From Bacteroidota bacterium (GTDB lineage Bacteria > Bacteroidota > Bacteroidia > B-17B0 > B-17BO), in contig JANXRU010000160.1 in NCBI GenBank assembly GCA_025356715.1, forward strand, positions 1 to 29,905: 29,905 nt of DNA, given 5' to 3'. Of this stretch, positions 1-7,994 are shown piece by piece; position 1 is the stretch's first letter, and each line of letters begins with the position of its first letter. A model generated the notes under the pieces. The model saw only the letters and a list, made by a program, of their open reading frames with translations. It searched no databases and was not told where the DNA came from. The position numbers were made by a program, and so were the translations under genes.

Positions 1-2
1 TA

Positions 3-881
3 TATCAAGTTTCGAGCGATGCAGAAATTACTTTGGAAGCCAATCCTGATGATATAGATTTGCAGAAGTTGAAAGTGTTGAAGTCTATGCCTATCAACAG
101 ATTGAGTGTGGGTATTCAATCGTTTTTTGAGGAAGATTTGAAGTGGATGAATCGTGCACATAATAAGCAACAGGCAGTTGAATGTTTGGATAATATTGCA
201 GCAGCTGGCTTCGAAAATATATCTGCAGATTTAATATATGGTTTTGATATTTTAACAAATGAAAAGTGGATTGACAATTTAGAAAAAATTTCGCAATATC
301 CACATGTCAAACATTTATCATGTTATCAATTAACGGTGGAACCGAAAACACCTTTGGAGAAATTAATTAAAAGCGGAACCTATAAAAATAGTCCCGACGA
401 AAAGTTTGTGGAGCAGTTTGAGATTCTGATGGACTGGACTGAAAAAAATAATTTCTCCCAATATGAAATTTCAAATTTTAGCAAACCGGGAAACGAGGCA
501 GTGCATAATTCTAATTATTGGAAAGGCTTGCCATACCTTGGTTTGGGGCCATCAGCACATAGTTATGATGGAATAAATATTCGAAAAAAGAATACCGCAA
601 ATTTGGGAGATTATATAGTAAATCCTTTGCAGTTTGAAACGGAAAATTTGTCTATCCAAAATCTATATAATGAATATATCATGACACGGTTAAGAACTTC
701 AACAGGAATTAATTTGCTTGAACTGAAATCAGTTTTTGGAGAGGTGTATTATACGCATATATATAATATGTTGAAAGAAGAAGATATATCGGATTATATT
801 ATTATAGAAAATGATATCATAAAGTTGAACAAACAAGGGAAGTTATTGGCCGATGGTATTGCTGCAGCATTGTTTATATAA
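3..881 (+). CDS. hemW: HemW-like radical SAM coproporphyrinogen/heme protein, 5'-truncated
   Basis: The first 85 or so residues of this HemW-family protein lie outside the window, including the CxxxCxxC radical-SAM cluster motif. The reading frame is open from the left edge, and the apparent TTG at 33 is internal, because residues EITLEANPDD run through it. The visible 292 residues carry the family hallmarks: LEANPDD, then RLSVGIQSF, then ISADLIYGF, and the HemW-specific GLGPSAHSY near the middle of the visible part, followed by a winged-helix-like C-terminal region. HemW proteins are related to oxygen-independent coproporphyrinogen oxidase but act as heme chaperones; the exact role here is inferred from the family. 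Its last 8 bases overlap the 3' end of the convergent membrane-protein gene. Confidence 0.9.
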   Translation, partial: YQVSSDAEITLEANPDDIDLQKLKVLKSMPINRLSVGIQSFFEEDLKWMNRAHNKQQAVECLDNIAAAGFENISADLIYGFDILTNEKWIDNLEKISQYPHVKHLSCYQLTVEPKTPLEKLIKSGTYKNSPDEKFVEQFEILMDWTEKNNFSQYEISNFSKPGNEAVHNSNYWKGLPYLGLGPSAHSYDGINIRKKNTANLGDYIVNPLQFETENLSIQNLYNEYIMTRLRTSTGINLLELKSVFGEVYYTHIYNMLKEEDISDYIIIENDIIKLNKQGKLLADGIAAALFI

Positions 882-1317
882 AATACTCGTACAGATAACT
901 TACCAACCAAGCCCATAATATAGTAGAGCTGCACATCCAGATAACTACTTTGGTTTTGTTCTTAAAAAACTTGCTGGCTAAAAAGCATCCCAATGGAATT
1001 GATAATATAGTTGGCGTTAATAAAGCCAAGCCAGGCAGCCCGAATTTATTTTTATAAAAAATATATCTGCGTTTTTGTGGCGTGAATATTTTTTTCACTT
1101 TCCTTTCTTTAATCCGACCACTAAAATATGTATCGATGAGTTTCCAAATTTGGGTGCTTAAAAATATAAATATCAAACAACCGGTTACACCGCCCAATGA
1201 ACAAACAATAAAACTTAGATGTGCATCAAACTTGAAGGCGGCCAAAGCAGTCAACAAACCCACCATCATCTTTAGGGCTGATAATAAAAATACGGTAATA
1301 ATTTCGGGCCAAAGCAT
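874..1317 (-). CDS. Small polytopic membrane protein, DedA / small multidrug exporter-like
   Basis: This 147-residue protein is strongly hydrophobic, with about four membrane segments (roughly residues 3-28, 35-58, 93-115 and 124-145) and a basic loop at 66-92 (KERKVKKIF, QKRRYIFYK). The segment GLPGLALLTPTILSIPLG resembles the Gly/Pro-containing re-entrant hairpin of DedA/VTT and small multidrug export (COG2426-like) proteins. That resemblance is by eye only, so the transport function is uncertain. It starts 27 bp after the START-like-domain gene stops, on the same strand, so the two are probably co-transcribed. Its 3' end overlaps hemW tail to tail by 8 bp. Confidence 0.7.
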   Translation of the reverse strand: MLWPEIITVFLLSALKMMVGLLTALAAFKFDAHLSFIVCSLGGVTGCLIFIFLSTQIWKLIDTYFSGRIKERKVKKIFTPQKRRYIFYKNKFGLPGLALLTPTILSIPLGCFLASKFFKNKTKVVIWMCSSTILWAWLVSYLYEYFI

Positions 1318-1344
1318 GGCGTGATATCAGGTTTTTGTTTACGG

Positions 1345-1722
1345 TTAAGCTCCAATGCAACTCTTCAAGTCGTGCACCTGACTGTCCCAAAGCATGCGAG
1401 ATTCTTTCTCTTCAGTTTCTTCAGTAAAATCTGTAACTATTAATGCCAATCCATCTGTAATGGCATCACGCTCCAGTTCAAATTCAAAATACTCATCATC
1501 TGCTGAGCCTTCCCATTGAAATTTAATACTTTTATTAAAAACCTTTTTTAGCACTTTGGCTTTTTGGGAATCAGACTCCCACTTAAAAGTAAAGTAGTCT
1601 TGCCGCGTATCTACATCGCTGCAGAACCATTGGCTTAACCCCCCAGCTGAGCTTAAATATGGGTACACCAAGTTGGTAGAGGCGTGCAGTACAAATTCCA
1701 TTCTTATTTTCTTACGTGCCAT
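1345..1722 (-). CDS. START-like domain protein (Bacteroidota AHSA1/SRPBCC type)
   Basis: This 125-residue soluble protein begins MARKKIRMEFVLHAS and contains LVYPYLSSAGGLSQWFCSDV, the typical opening of small SRPBCC/AHSA1 helix-grip proteins, in which the strand is followed by 'L..WF'. Further strand-like segments (YFTFKW, IKFQWEG, YFEFELE, LALIVTDF) and a C-terminal amphipathic helix (SRMLWDSQVHDLKSCI) fit the fold. The family is a single-domain conserved protein in Bacteroidota with no established ligand. The gene is divergent from mutY, with about 170 bp between them. A near-match to a Bacteroidota -7 element (GACCTTTG on the minus strand, 1766-1759) lies about 37 bp upstream. It probably drives the downstream membrane-protein gene as well. 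Confidence 0.75.
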   Translation of the reverse strand: MARKKIRMEFVLHASTNLVYPYLSSAGGLSQWFCSDVDTRQDYFTFKWESDSQKAKVLKKVFNKSIKFQWEGSADDEYFEFELERDAITDGLALIVTDFTEETEEKESRMLWDSQVHDLKSCIGA

Positions 1723-1873
1723 AAAATCAATGTTTTACGATTCCCTGTAGAGGGGGTGCAAAGGTCGCTTATTTTTTCTTAAATGCCAAACCTTTAGCAA
1801 AGATTTTTTTCCCTATCTAAAAAGTTCTCAATTAATTAGCAATATATGATAGGGTTGCTATCGCACGAGTCGC

Positions 1874-1881
1874 TAACTTTG
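1874..1881 (+). promoter_or_regulatory. Bacteroidota -7 promoter element for mutY
   Basis: TAACTTTG matches the Bacteroidota -7 consensus TAnnTTTG and sits 12 bp before the mutY ATG. A TTG at 1855-1857, 16 bases upstream, could serve as the -33 element. The leader would be very short. Inferred from consensus only. Confidence 0.5.
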
Positions 1882-1893
1882 TAAACTTTTTTC

Positions 1894-2958
1894 ATGAATA
1901 CAGTAACGCAAAAATTAGCAAAATGGTATAAAATCCATCACAGGGAATTACCCTGGCGTGAAACCACCGACCCCTATAAAATTTGGCTTTCTGAGATTAT
2001 ACTCCAGCAAACAAGAGTAGAGCAGGGCATGCCCTATTATTATAAGTTTGTGGAACAATACCCTACCCTCAAACATTTGGCAAATGCTTCTATTGATGAA
2101 GTTTTGAAACTATGGCAGGGCTTGGGATATTATAGCAGAGCTAGGAATATGCTTACAGCAGCAAATGAATTATTGCAGAAACACAAGGGCAAATTTCCGA
2201 TGGATTATCAAAGTATTCTTGGCTTAAAAGGTGTGGGCGATTACACTGCGGCAGCTATCGCATCATTGGCTTTCAATCTTCCGCACGCTGTGGTGGATGG
2301 AAATGTATATCGTGTTCTTTCCCGATTATATAATGTTGATACACCCATAAACAGCACCAAAGGGAAGCACCAGTTTGCTCAATATGCCGAAGAATTGCTA
2401 GATAGAAAAAATCCGGGAACCCATAACCAAGCAATGATGGAACTTGGGGCTATTTGTTGTAAGCCAGCAAACCCTACTTGCCATATATGTCCTATAGCTG
2501 AGCACTGTTTGGCACTGGCCAATGGAACGGTGAACAAATTGCCTGTAAAGACTAAAAATAAGCCCGTACAAAATCGTTACCTCAATTATTTATTTTTGGT
2601 TAATGATGATAAATTCTGCCTATTACAACGTGGGGTTGATGATATATGGAAAGGACTTTATGATTTGCCTGTAATTGAGTATCATAAATTATTGGAAGCC
2701 GACGAGCTATATCATGATTTTTTTTTCGGTCAAATAAAAGGTCGGCAAACGCTTGTATATAAAGGCAGCTCCGATTATGTGCATAAGCTCACCCACCGTA
2801 ATTTGCATGCAAGGTTTCATATATTTTTTTATAAAACACTTGCAAGCTTGCACAAATTGGGTATTTTTGAAACCACTTTTAAAAATATGCAGAGCCATGC
2901 TATACCGAGATTGCTTGATAAGTTTTTGAACGAGTATTATAAGGAAGACAAAGGATAA
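1894..2958 (+). CDS. mutY: MutY, A/G-specific adenine DNA glycosylase
   Basis: Removes adenine mispaired with 8-oxoguanine during base-excision repair. The 354-residue length is normal. The catalytic Glu is at about residue 34 (SEIILQQT), the helix-hairpin-helix is LKGVGDYTAAAIAS (about 111-124), and the catalytic Asp is D135 in VVDGNVYRVLSRL. The 4Fe-4S cluster ligands are C189, C196, C199 and C205, with the standard C-x6-C-x2-C-x5-C spacing. The C-terminal NUDIX-like domain (about 226-345) includes HKLTHRNLHARF, the 8-oxoG-reading part. The ATG at 1894 follows a TAnnTTTG promoter element. The gene leads the conserved mutY-ssb-gldE-gldD block. Its last codons run into a GACGAAAGAC-type simple sequence that precedes the tandem repeat. 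Confidence 0.97.
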   Translation: MNTVTQKLAKWYKIHHRELPWRETTDPYKIWLSEIILQQTRVEQGMPYYYKFVEQYPTLKHLANASIDEVLKLWQGLGYYSRARNMLTAANELLQKHKGKFPMDYQSILGLKGVGDYTAAAIASLAFNLPHAVVDGNVYRVLSRLYNVDTPINSTKGKHQFAQYAEELLDRKNPGTHNQAMMELGAICCKPANPTCHICPIAEHCLALANGTVNKLPVKTKNKPVQNRYLNYLFLVNDDKFCLLQRGVDDIWKGLYDLPVIEYHKLLEADELYHDFFFGQIKGRQTLVYKGSSDYVHKLTHRNLHARFHIFFYKTLASLHKLGIFETTFKNMQSHAIPRLLDKFLNEYYKEDKG

Positions 2959-2973
2959 AAGACGAAAGACCAA

Positions 2974-3135
2974 ACTAACGATTAATCGACTAACGACTAA
3001 CGACTAACGACTAATTGACTAACGACTAATTGACTAACGACTAACGACTAACGACTAATTGACTAATTGACTAACGACTAACGACTAATTGACTAACGAC
3101 TAACGACTAATTGACTAACGACTAATTGACTAACG
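2974..3135. repeat. Two-word tandem repeat: 7-mer ACTAACG and 8-mer ACTAATTG
   Basis: These 162 bases resolve completely into 22 consecutive units with nothing between them. Fourteen are the heptamer ACTAACG (A), seven the octamer ACTAATTG (B), and one a B-like ATTAATCG. The order is A B' A A A B A B A A A B B A A B A A B A B A. A degraded unit (ACTTAAAG) then runs into the ssb start codon at 3145. Each unit contains TAA, and on the other strand TTAG. Because the units are 7 and 8 bases long, stop codons fall in all six frames. The array fills almost all of the mutY-ssb gap, so it contains the ssb leader and probably whatever promotes it. No function is known to me. Confidence 0.95.
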
Positions 3136-3144
3136 ACTTAAAGA

Positions 3145-3573
3145 ATGAACAAAGTATTTCTGATAGGGAATTTGGGTAAGGACCCAGAGTTCAGAGCATT
3201 TGAGAACGGGGGCAGAGTTACCCGCTTTCCATTGGCAACAAATGAAAGTTATACTAACCGACAAGGCGAACGCGTGAACCTAACTGAATGGCATGATATA
3301 GAAGTATGGGAACGCCAAGCAGAAATTGCTGATAAATATTTGCGAAAAGGTTCGAAGGTGATGATAGAAGGTAGAATACGTACCGAAAATTGGACTGATA
3401 AAAACACCAATGAACCTAGGCAAAGAAAAACGATTCGATGCACGAGTTTCGAAATATTGAGCGGCCATATCGACAATCAAGTAAATAGTGAGGGGCACAC
3501 AAATCATGAACAAATACCACCCCAAGCTCCCTCCCCTAATCCACTAGATACAACCGGCGATTTGCCTTTTTAA
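3145..3573 (+). CDS. ssb: Single-stranded DNA-binding protein
   Basis: An OB-fold SSB of 142 residues that coats single-stranded DNA in replication, recombination and repair. It opens MNKVFLIGNLGKDPEFR, the canonical first strand, and continues with RFPLATNESY, TEWHDIEVW, YLRKGSKVMIEGRI and the end of the OB domain near residue 110. The C-terminus is a Pro/Asn-rich linker ending in DLPF, a form of the acidic partner-binding tip (DDLPF/DDIPF). No clear Shine-Dalgarno is seen: the ATG lies 9 bp after the last full unit of the tandem repeat, in TTAAAGA context. It lies 24 bp before gldE on the same strand and in the same reading phase. Confidence 0.96.
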   Translation: MNKVFLIGNLGKDPEFRAFENGGRVTRFPLATNESYTNRQGERVNLTEWHDIEVWERQAEIADKYLRKGSKVMIEGRIRTENWTDKNTNEPRQRKTIRCTSFEILSGHIDNQVNSEGHTNHEQIPPQAPSPNPLDTTGDLPF

Positions 3574-3592
3574 TTCCTTACACTAAAACACT

Positions 3593-3600
3593 TAATTTTG
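3593..3600 (+). promoter_or_regulatory. Possible -7 promoter element overlapping the gldE TTG start
   Basis: TAATTTTG fits TAnnTTTG exactly. Its last three bases are the TTG used as the gldE start. If active, transcripts would begin downstream of that TTG, so it may be fortuitous. Confidence 0.25.
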
Positions 3601-4932
3601 GAAAACCCCTTGCCCGAGCGAACTTATCAATTACTTCAGATTTTTAATGAAGTAACACCAACAGAAATTGCCTCTACCATAATTGCAATTATTATAATAC
3701 TTGTCTTGCTTTTTTGTTCTGCTTTGGTGGCAGGAAGTGAGAATGCTTTCTTTAGTATCCCCAAACAAAAGTTGGATGATATGAAAAGTGAAGATTCGCC
3801 AGTTGCAAAATCTATTATATTTCTATTAGGGAAACCAAAAACTTTGTTGGCTACCATTCTCATCACCAACAATTTCATTAATATCGCTTTTGTACTTGTC
3901 TCCAATACCTTGTTCGATTTGCTGATAAACCCCGCTATACAAAAGACTACTACTTTCTTTGTGTGCCAGGTAACTTTTATCACTTTTATCATTGTATTCT
4001 TGGCAGAGATTACCCCTAAAATTTACGCTACCCAACACTATATGAGTTTCTCCAGATTAATGGCTTTGCCAATATATTATTTGAGCAAATTTTGGTCGCC
4101 ATTTGTATGGATTTTAGTGAAGAGCACTTCTATTATAGATAAAAGGATTACGAAAAAAGGACATCAAGTAACGGTCGACGATTTGGAGCATGCAATAGAA
4201 ATAACAAGCTCAGCCGGACAACCGAGGCAAGAAAAGGAAATATTGAAAGGCATCGTAAATTTTGGGAACACCGATGTGAAACAAATAAGTAGACCACGCA
4301 TGGATGTGAAAAGCGTTGATTGCAATTGGGATTTTAAACAAGTAATGGCTTATTTCAATGAGTGGGGTTATTCACGTATGCCTGCATGCGATGGGTCGTT
4401 CGATAAAGTGAAGGGTATACTTACCATGAAAGATTTGCTGCCCCATATTGATAAGCCCGCTAATTTTGAATGGCATGATTTAATTCGTGAAGCATTCTTT
4501 GTGCCCGAAAGCAAAATGATTGATGATCTGCTGAAAGAATTTCAAGTACAACGTAAACATATAGCTATTGTATTTGATGAGTTTGGTGGCAATTTGGGAA
4601 TTGTTACCATGGAAGATATTTTAGAAGAAATATTTGGAGAAATACATGATGAGTTTGATGAAGATGAAAGACTATATTCTCAGCTAGATGCAAACACTTT
4701 TATTTTTGAAGGCAAAACATTAATTAATGATGTGTGCAAACTAATGAAAGTAGATCCCGATAGTTTTGAAAAAGCCAAAGGAGAAGCCGAAACTCTTGCT
4801 GGTCTGCTGCTCGAGCTCAATGGTAAACTGCCATTCCGCGGCCAAAAAATAGAGTATGGTTTATATAGTTTTACTACAGAGGCGGTAGATAAAAGAAGAA
4901 TTAGCAGAATAAAAGTAGTGGTGAAAAGATGA
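3598..4932 (+). CDS. gldE: GldE, CNNM/CorC-like gliding-associated membrane protein
   Basis: A hemolysin-C/CorC-type protein of 444 residues. It has an N-terminal CNNM (DUF21) domain with about four membrane segments (about 23-50 including LFCSALVAGSENAFFS, 75-105, 115-145, 150-180). A pair of CBS domains (about 205-330) contains GYSRMPAC and IAIVFDEFGGNLGIVTMEDILEEI, and a C-terminal CorC/HlyC transporter-associated domain ends in RISRIKVVVKR. In gliding Bacteroidota GldE works with the lipoprotein GldD in the T9SS/gliding machinery; both the neighbour and the 4-bp ATGA overlap with gldD support that assignment. No in-frame ATG exists before the first membrane segment. TTG at 3598 gives an N-terminus (MENPLPER) like the family's, with TTG at 3610 as an alternative. 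Confidence 0.9.
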   Translation: MENPLPERTYQLLQIFNEVTPTEIASTIIAIIIILVLLFCSALVAGSENAFFSIPKQKLDDMKSEDSPVAKSIIFLLGKPKTLLATILITNNFINIAFVLVSNTLFDLLINPAIQKTTTFFVCQVTFITFIIVFLAEITPKIYATQHYMSFSRLMALPIYYLSKFWSPFVWILVKSTSIIDKRITKKGHQVTVDDLEHAIEITSSAGQPRQEKEILKGIVNFGNTDVKQISRPRMDVKSVDCNWDFKQVMAYFNEWGYSRMPACDGSFDKVKGILTMKDLLPHIDKPANFEWHDLIREAFFVPESKMIDDLLKEFQVQRKHIAIVFDEFGGNLGIVTMEDILEEIFGEIHDEFDEDERLYSQLDANTFIFEGKTLINDVCKLMKVDPDSFEKAKGEAETLAGLLLELNGKLPFRGQKIEYGLYSFTTEAVDKRRISRIKVVVKR

Positions 4933-5591
4933 GAAGTATGATACTAAAACCGCCATTGCGAGGAGTCTCGTCCAGAAAGACGATACGACGAAGCAATCTC
5001 GTGAAAGAAATTGTTTCAAAAACGCTCCCATTTCTTGGTATATTATATATAATAATAATCACTTCTTGCCATAATAACTATGTGCCCAAGAAACGTGAAT
5101 TTGAGCAGATAGATTTGCCTCCAAAAAGTTATCATACATATAATAAAAATTTACCCTATAGTTTTGATATCCATGATTCTGCTATTGTGGAAGAAGACCA
5201 CAGCAGAGGAGCAGAGCCCTATTGGATTACTATTCATTATCCCGATATGAGGGCATCATTGCATCTGAGTTATAAAACTATCGATGCTAAAAATACATTA
5301 CAAGGATTGGTTCACGATACCCGAATGCTTACCTACAAGCATGATGTGGTAGCCAGTAATATTGAAGAGTATGATATACAAGCTGCGGATAGCAATACCA
5401 CAGGCCTTCGCTACGAAGTGAGCGGCAAGGCAGCTACAGCATTTCAGTTTTTCTTAACCGATAGTAAAAAACATTTTATACGTGGAGCACTCTATTTTGA
5501 AGCCCACACCGAACCCGATAGCATAGCTCCAGTTTTCAATTTTTTGCATGATGATGCAATGCGATTGATACAAACTTTGAGGTGGAAGTAA
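4929..5591 (+). CDS. gldD: GldD, gliding motility lipoprotein
   Basis: GldD is an essential lipoprotein of Bacteroidota gliding/T9SS. The conserved core begins at CHNNYVPKKREFEQIDLP and continues YSFDI...PYWITIHYPD to a C-terminal LIQTLRWK. The lipobox is IIIITSC after a hydrophobic stretch. The ATG at 4929 overlaps the gldE stop by 4 bp. However, residues 8-25 (PPLRGVSSRKTIRRSNLV) are encoded by a REP-like palindrome and are unlike a signal peptide. A GTG at 5001 gives a clean lipoprotein signal (MKEIVSKTLPFLGILY up to Cys) and a 196-residue protein, closer to the usual ~190, so the true start may be 5001. The fold is otherwise intact. Confidence 0.9.
   Translation: MRSMILKPPLRGVSSRKTIRRSNLVKEIVSKTLPFLGILYIIIITSCHNNYVPKKREFEQIDLPPKSYHTYNKNLPYSFDIHDSAIVEEDHSRGAEPYWITIHYPDMRASLHLSYKTIDAKNTLQGLVHDTRMLTYKHDVVASNIEEYDIQAADSNTTGLRYEVSGKAATAFQFFLTDSKKHFIRGALYFEAHTEPDSIAPVFNFLHDDAMRLIQTLRWK
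4954..5000. repeat. REP-like palindromic element inside gldD
   Basis: The element opens CATTGCGAGGAG and closes GACGAAGCAATCTC. Its outer arms ATTGC / GCAAT pair, and an inner hairpin CGTC-cagaaa-GACG spans 4969-4982. The same ATTGCGAGGAG...GACGAAGCAATCTC signature recurs as a dispersed intergenic repeat in many bacterial genomes (recalled, not searched). Here it sits within the first 25 codons of gldD without breaking the frame. Confidence 0.7.
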
Positions 5592-5693
5592 ACAAAAATA
5601 CCACCACTTACTATATATATAAATATCCTTGTATTTTATCATTTAGAGGCAAACCCCAAAAGTATATTCACTTTATTAACTTACTCCTAAAAA

Positions 5694-7865
5694 TTAGTTT
5701 TTAACTCGATAATTTTCATATTTTAACTCTTCAGTATATTCCATGTGGGCCAATACCATTTTTATTTCGCCATAAGAATAAGTTTCTCCCACAATTTCTT
5801 TAAACTGGGCCAACAGTATGGGCATATATTTTAGGGCTTCGCCTTTTAGATAATCATATTTTTCTTGGGTAATAAACTCAAATGGACTGAGTTCACCTTT
5901 GCTCACAAAAGCAGAAAGGTGGCCTTCAATAGTTATTCTTGCCAGCTTTCTCAGTTCGGCTATTTTTTCAATGGTGTTTCCTTGCCTATATAAGTTGTAC
6001 GATTCTAGCTGTGTGTCACCACGCATGGGTTTGTTACGCATTTTTTGTTTTTTAGCCTCCTTGTTTTGCACTTTGGATACTATATTGTTTTTACTACAGT
6101 ATTCTTTTAAACAGTTTAAAAATGCAGCTCCATATTTCTTTACTTTAAATTCTCCCATACCTGAAATCTGCGTAATTTCAGTTTCTGTTTGGGGGAAGTA
6201 GGTAGCTAGTTCAACCAAAGTATTATCACTAAAAACTATATATGCTGGCACATTTTCTTTCAGGGCAAATTCTTGTCGCAATGATTTTAATAGTTGCAAT
6301 AAAGTAGCATCATATATCACTGATTCTTTTTCAGCCTCTCTTCTATTTTTCAGTTTTCTGAATTTAATTTTCGAATTTCCTTTTAGAAGTTCCCAGCTTT
6401 TTGCATTTAGTTTTAGTACTCCATATTGTTCATCTTCTTTATGCAAAAAACCTTGTCGCAATAGGTACTTAAAATATTGTTTCCAGTCATCAGTACTCAC
6501 ATCGTTTCCAATACCATAGGTTTTAAGTTCACGCATAGTTTGGTTTATTTTTTCTCCTTTCGATCCACGCAAAAAATCAATCACAAAATTGGCACCATAG
6601 CGTTCACCTAATCTGGAGACGGCAGATAGTGCTTTTTGTGCCAATAAGGTACCATCAAATTCCTCAACCCCTGATAAACAAAAATCGCAGGTGCCACAAT
6701 AATCATCACTTTGTTCTCCAAAATAATTTAACAGATACTGTCGTCTACAAGTTTCTTCTTCGCAAAAGCCAACCATTTGTTCCAATTTGGCTAGCATAAT
6801 GGCAGATTGTGCTTGGTTATTATCAACTTCCACGAAACTTTTCAACTTTATAGCATCTGCATAAGTATAATACAATATAGCATCGCTCTGCAGTCCATCA
6901 CGACCGGCACGACCCGTTTCTTGATAATAGCTTTCTATATTTTTTGGCAAATCTGCATGTATTACAAACCGCACATTCGATTTGTCAATTCCCATCCCAA
7001 AAGCTATAGTAGCCACTATGATTTTAATTTCATCTTTTTGAAATTTTTCCTGGGTAATACTTCGTTGTTTGCTGTCCATTCCTGCATGGTAAGCCAAAGT
7101 ATTAAAACCTTCTTGGTTCAGTTCTTCCGATAATTCTTCGGTTGATTTTCTGCTTAAGCAATATATAATTCCAGAATCATCTTTATGTTTTTTTAAATAA
7201 TTAATCAGTGATGTTTTATATTTTCTTTTAGGCTCTATATAATAATGTATATTGGGTCGGTTAAAACTAGATATATATATATTGGGATTATTGAGATTTA
7301 ATTTTGAGATAATATCCTTTTGGGTAATACCATCTGCACTTGCAGTTAAAGCAACTACGGGCACTTTTGGAAAATGATTTTTAAGCTGCCCCAATTGTAA
7401 ATACTCTGCCCTAAAATCGTGTCCCCAATGGCTGATGCAGTGAGCCTCGTCTACTGCAAATAATGATACGTTTAATTCTTTTAATATATTGATAAAAGGA
7501 TTGCTTGCGGTAAACAAACGCTCGGGAGAAAGATATAATATTTTATAGTTGCCATTTTTTAAATCATATATTATTTGTTGCTGCTCTTGGTTTGAAAGTG
7601 TAGAATTTAACACAGCCGCTTTAATACCGTTTGCTTTTAGAGCATCTACTTGGTCTTTCATCAATGCTATTAAGGGAGATACTACCACTGTTATACCAGA
7701 AAACCGTAGGGCAGGCAATTGATAACATAATGATTTACCTCCGCCTGTAGGCATCAGTACAAAAGTATCTGAGCCAGATAATACATTGTTGATGATTTCT
7801 TCCTGCTTTAATCGGAACTGGTCGTAGCCAAAAAATTTCTTTAAAGTACCCTGAATTGTCTCCAT
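5694..7865 (-). CDS. recQ: RecQ-family ATP-dependent DNA helicase
   Basis: A 3'-5' helicase acting in recombination and fork repair. From the preferred ATG at 7865 it is 723 residues, normal for Bacteroidota RecQ. Walker A is MPTGGGKS (38-45), motif II is DEAH (139-142) followed by CISHWGHDF, and motif VI is QETGRAGRDG. A zinc-binding subdomain (about 375-405, ending CGTCDFC), an RQC winged helix, an HRDC domain (about 520-600, ISGMGEFKVKKYG) and a C-terminal helix-turn-helix-like domain (about 630-720) follow. The frame extends 14 codons further to 7907, but that extension crosses a TAnnTTTG promoter match at 7894-7887, so METIQG is the likely start. It converges with gldD across about 100 bp. 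Confidence 0.96.
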   Translation of the reverse strand: METIQGTLKKFFGYDQFRLKQEEIINNVLSGSDTFVLMPTGGGKSLCYQLPALRFSGITVVVSPLIALMKDQVDALKANGIKAAVLNSTLSNQEQQQIIYDLKNGNYKILYLSPERLFTASNPFINILKELNVSLFAVDEAHCISHWGHDFRAEYLQLGQLKNHFPKVPVVALTASADGITQKDIISKLNLNNPNIYISSFNRPNIHYYIEPKRKYKTSLINYLKKHKDDSGIIYCLSRKSTEELSEELNQEGFNTLAYHAGMDSKQRSITQEKFQKDEIKIIVATIAFGMGIDKSNVRFVIHADLPKNIESYYQETGRAGRDGLQSDAILYYTYADAIKLKSFVEVDNNQAQSAIMLAKLEQMVGFCEEETCRRQYLLNYFGEQSDDYCGTCDFCLSGVEEFDGTLLAQKALSAVSRLGERYGANFVIDFLRGSKGEKINQTMRELKTYGIGNDVSTDDWKQYFKYLLRQGFLHKEDEQYGVLKLNAKSWELLKGNSKIKFRKLKNRREAEKESVIYDATLLQLLKSLRQEFALKENVPAYIVFSDNTLVELATYFPQTETEITQISGMGEFKVKKYGAAFLNCLKEYCSKNNIVSKVQNKEAKKQKMRNKPMRGDTQLESYNLYRQGNTIEKIAELRKLARITIEGHLSAFVSKGELSPFEFITQEKYDYLKGEALKYMPILLAQFKEIVGETYSYGEIKMVLAHMEYTEELKYENYRVKN

Positions 7866-7886
7866 CTGCGTAAAAATATAATCACA

Positions 7887-7894
7887 CAAACATA
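7887..7894 (-). promoter_or_regulatory. Bacteroidota -7 promoter element for recQ
   Basis: Read on the minus strand this is TATGTTTG, an exact TAnnTTTG match. It ends 21 bases before the ATG at 7865, giving a short leader. It argues against the longer recQ start at 7907. Confidence 0.5.
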
Positions 7895-7921
7895 TCGTAT
7901 TACTCAATTACGGATATAAAC

Positions 7922-7955
7922 AAAAAAGCCACGATGTTATGCACCGCAGCTTTTA
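7922..7955 (-). terminator. Probable rho-independent terminator after the small secreted-protein gene
   Basis: On the minus strand, arms AAAAGC and GCTTTT enclose a second imperfect stem (CGGTG / CATCG), and the outer 3' arm runs on into a T-rich tract. It lies 40 bp downstream of the stop at 7995 and upstream of the recQ promoter. Confidence 0.5.
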
Positions 7956-7994
7956 TGTATAGTTGATTTAAGGAGTTTAAGCTTGTATTGCGTA

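Noticed and set aside
1082..1324. 80-codon plus frame opposite the small membrane-protein gene.
   Set aside because: Antisense shadow; the minus frame has clear membrane segments and operon spacing.
2974..3135. Possible CRISPR array.
   Set aside because: Units are contiguous 7- and 8-mers with no spacers and no cas genes nearby.
5580..5693. Terminator between gldD and recQ (GGTGG / CCACC arms).
   Set aside because: The stem is only 5 bp with a 15-base loop and no T-run on either side.
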